Source of the DNA: Citrus sinensis | Lineage: Eukaryota; Streptophyta; Magnoliopsida; Sapindales; Rutaceae | DNA: 64,000 nucleotides | Direction: 5' to 3' | Assembly: GCF_022201045.2 (NCBI RefSeq) | Contig: NC_068557.1 | Span: 29,985,501 to 30,049,500, forward strand | Part shown: piece after piece, positions 60,126 to 64,000 of the stretch | How the letters are laid out: the number at the start of each line of letters is the position of its first letter | Position numbering within the stretch: the first letter of the stretch is position 1 | The notes under the pieces: model-generated | Told to the model about the DNA's origin: nothing | What the model saw: only the letters and a program-made list of their open reading frames with translations | The model's database searches: none | Made by a program: the position numbers and the translations under genes

Positions 60126-62136
60126 TGGTAATATTCGTTATTATATTTTATTTATTTTGGTTTAGCGTTTGCACTTTAATGAGTTGTACTCTTTTAGCTA
60201 CATGTCTTCTATAACTATTGTTTGCATTAAGATTTGTAGTTTTTGTATCTATAATATATATGTCAAAGCAGCTGAAACATGGTTAATGAATTTTTGTGGT
60301 TAATGCTGGACAACAATACTGAATTCCAAGGTCAAGATACTGGTTGTGATATGTTGAATATATGTGAGATGAGCTGAGAGGTTCCAGTAGTGTTTGCCTA
60401 TTTTGGCTTCTGCATTCTAGGCATGGTCCTTTTGGCGTTTCTGTCATGCTAAGGATTGATAAGTTAAATACTAGTATGTCTCGGTTTCTTGCCTTAGCAT
60501 GCTGGGACTTGTTGGCCACTAGAAAAAGAGCACATGAAATAGGAACTAAAAGAAGATCAAAGAAAGGACATGAAGGGATTTCTGTCCCTTAATTCCAAGA
60601 GCAGAAAGGACATAAGGACTGGAAAAGAGTGAGTTGACACTTTTGTCCTATTACTCTGGGATTAAGGTTGTTATGTAACTTTTATTAGTGGTGGCCGTTT
60701 GGAATAAGATGATCCTATGTTTCTTCTTAAAACCCTAGGAACTGATTTTTTTAATTTCCTTGACTGAATACTTCAAATGCTTGATGTTAGGATCAGTGAT
60801 AAGGAATGCGTAATTTTTCTCAGCGGTTAGCGAGATAAGCGACTTATGGCTCAATTACTTCTCAAGCTGAAATTGTCCTTTTACTCTATTGCAAGGTTTT
60901 GAAGGTGATCCAAGAAACATAGTTCTTTCTTCGGATCAAAACTTAAAATACAAAGCATAGATAGAACTTCCTCTGTAATCTTGATCTTAGGGCAACAGGA
61001 TAATTGTGATTCCTGGCTGAATTTGTAACTTGCAACATGGCTACTATTTTGTTTCCATTCATAAAAAACTATGCTGTCTCAGTATCTTAAAGATTTAATC
61101 AACTCCTTAATTTTCAATCGAATATCTTCTTCAGTGGAGTCCACTGTTTCTGTTATACCTCGATATTGAACCGTTTAATCTCTTAAAAGAGATAAAGTGA
61201 AGGTACCCTGTTTCTTCTTAGGATGTATCCAACACTGTTGTTGTCTGTGGGCAACGGTTATCTTCTTAACGGTGGCAACTAATGCATTTCCTACTGCATC
61301 CAGTTCATTGCAGTTGGTAGACTCTGATTGTTTTTGCATATTCAAGCACACTGTTCTCACTGTACCACTTCCCTCCATTGTTAACACCTGGTAGCTTGTT
61401 GTTACACTCTGACCATTCCTTTAATGGCTTGACCACTTCCTGATATGAGTTTTAGATTCATTTTAGTATTAGTTGTATTATGTGAATTAGTGCGAACTTT
61501 TTGATTTGCAAAAGGTTGCTCAACCCTGTAGCGGATTTGAATTGCTGATTGCTAAATTACAATTTGATGATTACAGGTCGAAGTCTTTTTTTTTTCTGAA
61601 AACAGATACCTGCCAGTGAGTGGTTTGCATCATGACAGTAGCAGACTAACATGCTGAAAGGATTCTGGCCCTTTTTGACCTGATGTTTTTGATGTTGTAA
61701 GTCAAGCAGCAGAATACTTCAATTATGATAGTGTATGGTGCCCTTTGGAGATCAGTGGTTATAATTAGTTGCCATGACTTTTGTTGCTATGGATAATGGA
61801 ACCTTGTCTACAATGATTTTCAAGGTTTTATGATTATTAATTTTCACTTGTTTTGAATTTTAATTATGATTGATTATCTTTTGGCATTGTCATGCTTGAC
61901 TTCATTACGGATAAACGAAGTGAACTCGCTAGATTGGTGGTGATACTATTATTTATTATCTTGTTATATTGGCTGGCTGCTTTTGCCTTGTCATCTCTTG
62001 TCATACTTTGCACTTCGCCACAAAATGGATTTTACAGTCAAGACTAACTTGAGACCGATTTATATATATGTGTGTGTGTGTGTGTGTGTCATGTTTCCAT
62101 GCATGCGTTTTTCCTTACAAGATAACGCTAGTGTGG
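60126..62136. other. eIF3d 3' region and spacer, no gene seen
   Basis: The 3' UTR is followed by spacer of balanced composition. Frames such as 61175-61387 (minus) lack a credible family match. A (TG)n microsatellite at 62061-62089 lies inside the chance frame 61983-62285. Confidence 0.5.
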
Positions 62137-62254
62137 GAAGTTTTTCGAAGTTGGGCCATTTAACATTGGCAGCACAAAACTTGTTACCTACACCAATTAA
62201 TCTTTGGAAGAGGAAGGTTGTGAAGGATCCTGTGCGTAGAAGATGTCAGAATGA
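62137..62254 (+). pseudogene. LINE zf-RVT fragment
   Basis: Translation of 62169-62252 reads AAQNLLPTPINLWKRKVV and then KDPVRRRCQN. This parallels the zf-RVT segment of the full LINE in this window (AAKNLLPTANNLWKKKVV, then PSPICQRC) with about half the residues identical. The sequence just upstream (GTGTGGGAAGTTTTTC) also fits the preceding part of the domain in another frame. No other LINE domain adjoins, so it is an isolated relic on the opposite strand from the 13-18 kb element. Confidence 0.7.
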
Positions 62255-64000
62255 GAGATCTCTTTCAAAACTGAACACAATCTGAACCTTAAATCGGATT
62301 GGATTCTGATGGGATGAATATGTCAGATTAATTTGGGATAGGATCAGACCAGGTTAAATTCAAATGACAAATATCAGTTGAATTTGGGGGGGACGTCGAT
62401 GTGGTTACCAATTGCCAAAGAAGGCTAAGATTGTCTAGCCAAATTGTGGGCAAAAGGAGAATAATAAGAGCAATAATGACAACAAAGCATTGATTTCCAC
62501 CAAGTGTCAATCCTTCAAGTTTAATTGCCATGTCTGGAAAAAGATTCTCCAACTCCTCTCTTTCGAAGATCAAGAATCAATTAGTAGAGGTCATGACAAC
62601 TGAAACAATTAGTCTTTCCTTCTTCCCAGAGGTTCGGTGCTGGCTGGTTCGGGAGTTGATGTGGGTTTGGGGCTGCCGACTACGTTTGTGGCTGCGGGTT
62701 TGTGAATCTGGCCAACGATGTCAATGCGGCTGGGTTCGTGGGTTTGGTTGGGTTCGTAGACTTTGTCTAATTCAAGTTGACAAGTTCTTATCCGAATCCA
62801 ATCCAATGCCTAGTCCTAGTAAGCATGCTCAAAAGGTATGGAAACTGACCGCTTTTCGTACGGTAAATGTTGGGTGCACTTCAAGAGCTGGCAACGAGCA
62901 GAGCATCTGAGCATATACTTTAGTGTGTCAGTGTATGGTAGTGGTCCCAATTATATAATATGATTGTAAATATTAATTGTAATGTCTGTAATATCTCTGT
63001 ATAATAGACTTAAAAAAAAAAGTTATATGATTTAACTGGAATTCTATGACAAATGCGTGAAAATATTTGTTCATAAATTGGGAGTGAAAGAGTTTATGAG
63101 AAGCTGAAACAAAACACAAAGTAAGAGATAAATGAAAAAAATAAAATAAAAATGGTGGAAGGATAAGCAAACAAGTAGGAGAGAGAAATGTCAATTAAGA
63201 ATTATTAATTATATACCATTAGTAAATTTTTATTAAAAAAATTATGTTAATGTGATATAATCTATACCAAATTTAGTAAAAAAAATTTATGATGTACTGC
63301 ATCAAATAATTCAACCGACCTCGATCGCCAGTAGGTACCGGTTACTTGCGTCTCAACCAGGGAAGTGTTAATGCCATGTCAGTAATCAACTGAGGGATGC
63401 GTACTGAAAGATGATTTGGTCAAGAATCAAGCCCATGAAAACATAAAAATAATACTATATTTACTTAATTAGCATATTTAATTTATATCTCAATTAAAAT
63501 AATAAAAATTGTATCATTATTTAATTAGTTAAAGTAGTAGTTAATCAAAATATAATATCTAACCTTCTATAAAAGGACCAAAATGCGGGACAGAGGAATT
63601 ACATTTGCAGTTCCATATATAAAAAGCTCAATTACATTATCTAGAAAGTTATCATCTCCAGAGTTTTAATTTATTTCATGCGTTGGACCAAATTTGACAT
63701 TCGCTTAGATTTGGAAATTTCTACTATTAATTTTACGCGAAAAACGATTGATAAATTTTACACGACTTACCCATCAAATGAACCCATTATTTAACTTTGT
63801 CGGAATTTAATTATATTACGATAAATAATAAACTTGAGTTTTCAAATTTTAGGGTTTAAAAGAAGGAACCCTAAGGCTAATTCTAGCACTGATTTAATAT
63901 CAATAACCCCAGTATAATATTTTCTTTTCTCCTTGCCATGTCGTTTTCTGACTAAGTTTTCTAAGGTGTCAGAACAGAGAAAAGATAAACAAATAAAAAC
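62255..64000. other. intergenic region with retroelement tail, no gene seen
   Basis: At 62962-63020 a segment GATTGTAAATATTAATTGTA...ATATCTCTGTATAATAG ends in an A run. It resembles the tail of the SINE at 56084-56120 and is probably a retroelement 3' end. The GT-rich segment at 62630-62770 and the AT-rich right end (63200-64000) hold no supported gene. Confidence 0.45.

Noticed and set aside
61175..61387. weak likeness of a minus frame to an Alba-type segment (NELDAVGNALVATV)
   Set aside because: Only a few residues agree and the core Alba motifs are missing.
62530..62910. 126-codon plus-strand frame
   Set aside because: GT-rich, low-complexity Trp/Arg/Leu translation with no family.

Overview
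The window is nuclear DNA of a flowering plant, most likely a woody eudicot (Citrus-like by overall impression, not proven). The evidence is AT-rich intergenic DNA, GT-AG introns, plant-only gene families (LecRK, DUF506, MUCI70/DUF616, group C Raf-like kinase), a nuclear-type tRNA-Phe and a rich set of plant transposon relics. No prokaryotic, organellar or viral block was recognised.

Layout. 0-1.2 kb: 5' part of the mitochondrial ribosomal protein bL21m gene (minus), running off the left edge. 3.9-4.4 kb: a small four-helix membrane protein (minus). 6.6-10.5 kb: a nine-exon DUF616 glycosyltransferase-like gene of the MUCI70 type (minus, 618 aa after splicing). 13.4-17.9 kb: a LINE (minus) with endonuclease, reverse transcriptase, zf-RVT and RNase H, broken by one in-frame TGA. 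19.9-21.2 kb: an AT-rich tandem array holding a 464-bp solo LTR with a perfect target duplication. 24.1-26.2 kb: an intronless lectin receptor kinase of clade VII (plus), then tRNA-Phe(GAA). 32.2-33.1 kb: a DUF506 protein (plus). 34.4-37.1 kb: two hAT-type non-autonomous transposons, one with a foldback element inside. 38.8-41.2 kb: a three-exon HT1-like/Raf-like kinase (plus). 43.7-50.3 kb: a 310-bp tandem duplication, a SINE and a Tourist-like MITE. 51.7-52.4 kb: a bHLH162-like transcription factor (plus, three exons). 52.9-57.6 kb: diverged ~0.96-kb repeats, two more hAT-like elements and a SINE. 58.4-60.1 kb: intronless eIF3d (plus). The rest, to 64 kb, holds relics only.

The genes are independent transcription units, as expected in a plant chromosome. 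They serve mitochondrial and cytosolic translation (bL21m, eIF3d, tRNA-Phe), cell wall and mucilage polysaccharide (MUCI70), signalling (LecRK, Raf-like kinase) and transcription (bHLH). The two translation genes share a site II plus telo-box promoter pattern. The bHLH162-eIF3d neighbour pair matches adjacent Arabidopsis loci as I recall them.

I found no convincing new biological system. The most informative structure is in the transposons: four hAT-like elements with target duplications, one of them carrying what looks like the start of a LINE ORF1; a nearly intact LINE with a puzzling displaced direct repeat; and a solo LTR whose removal restores a tandem-repeat unit.
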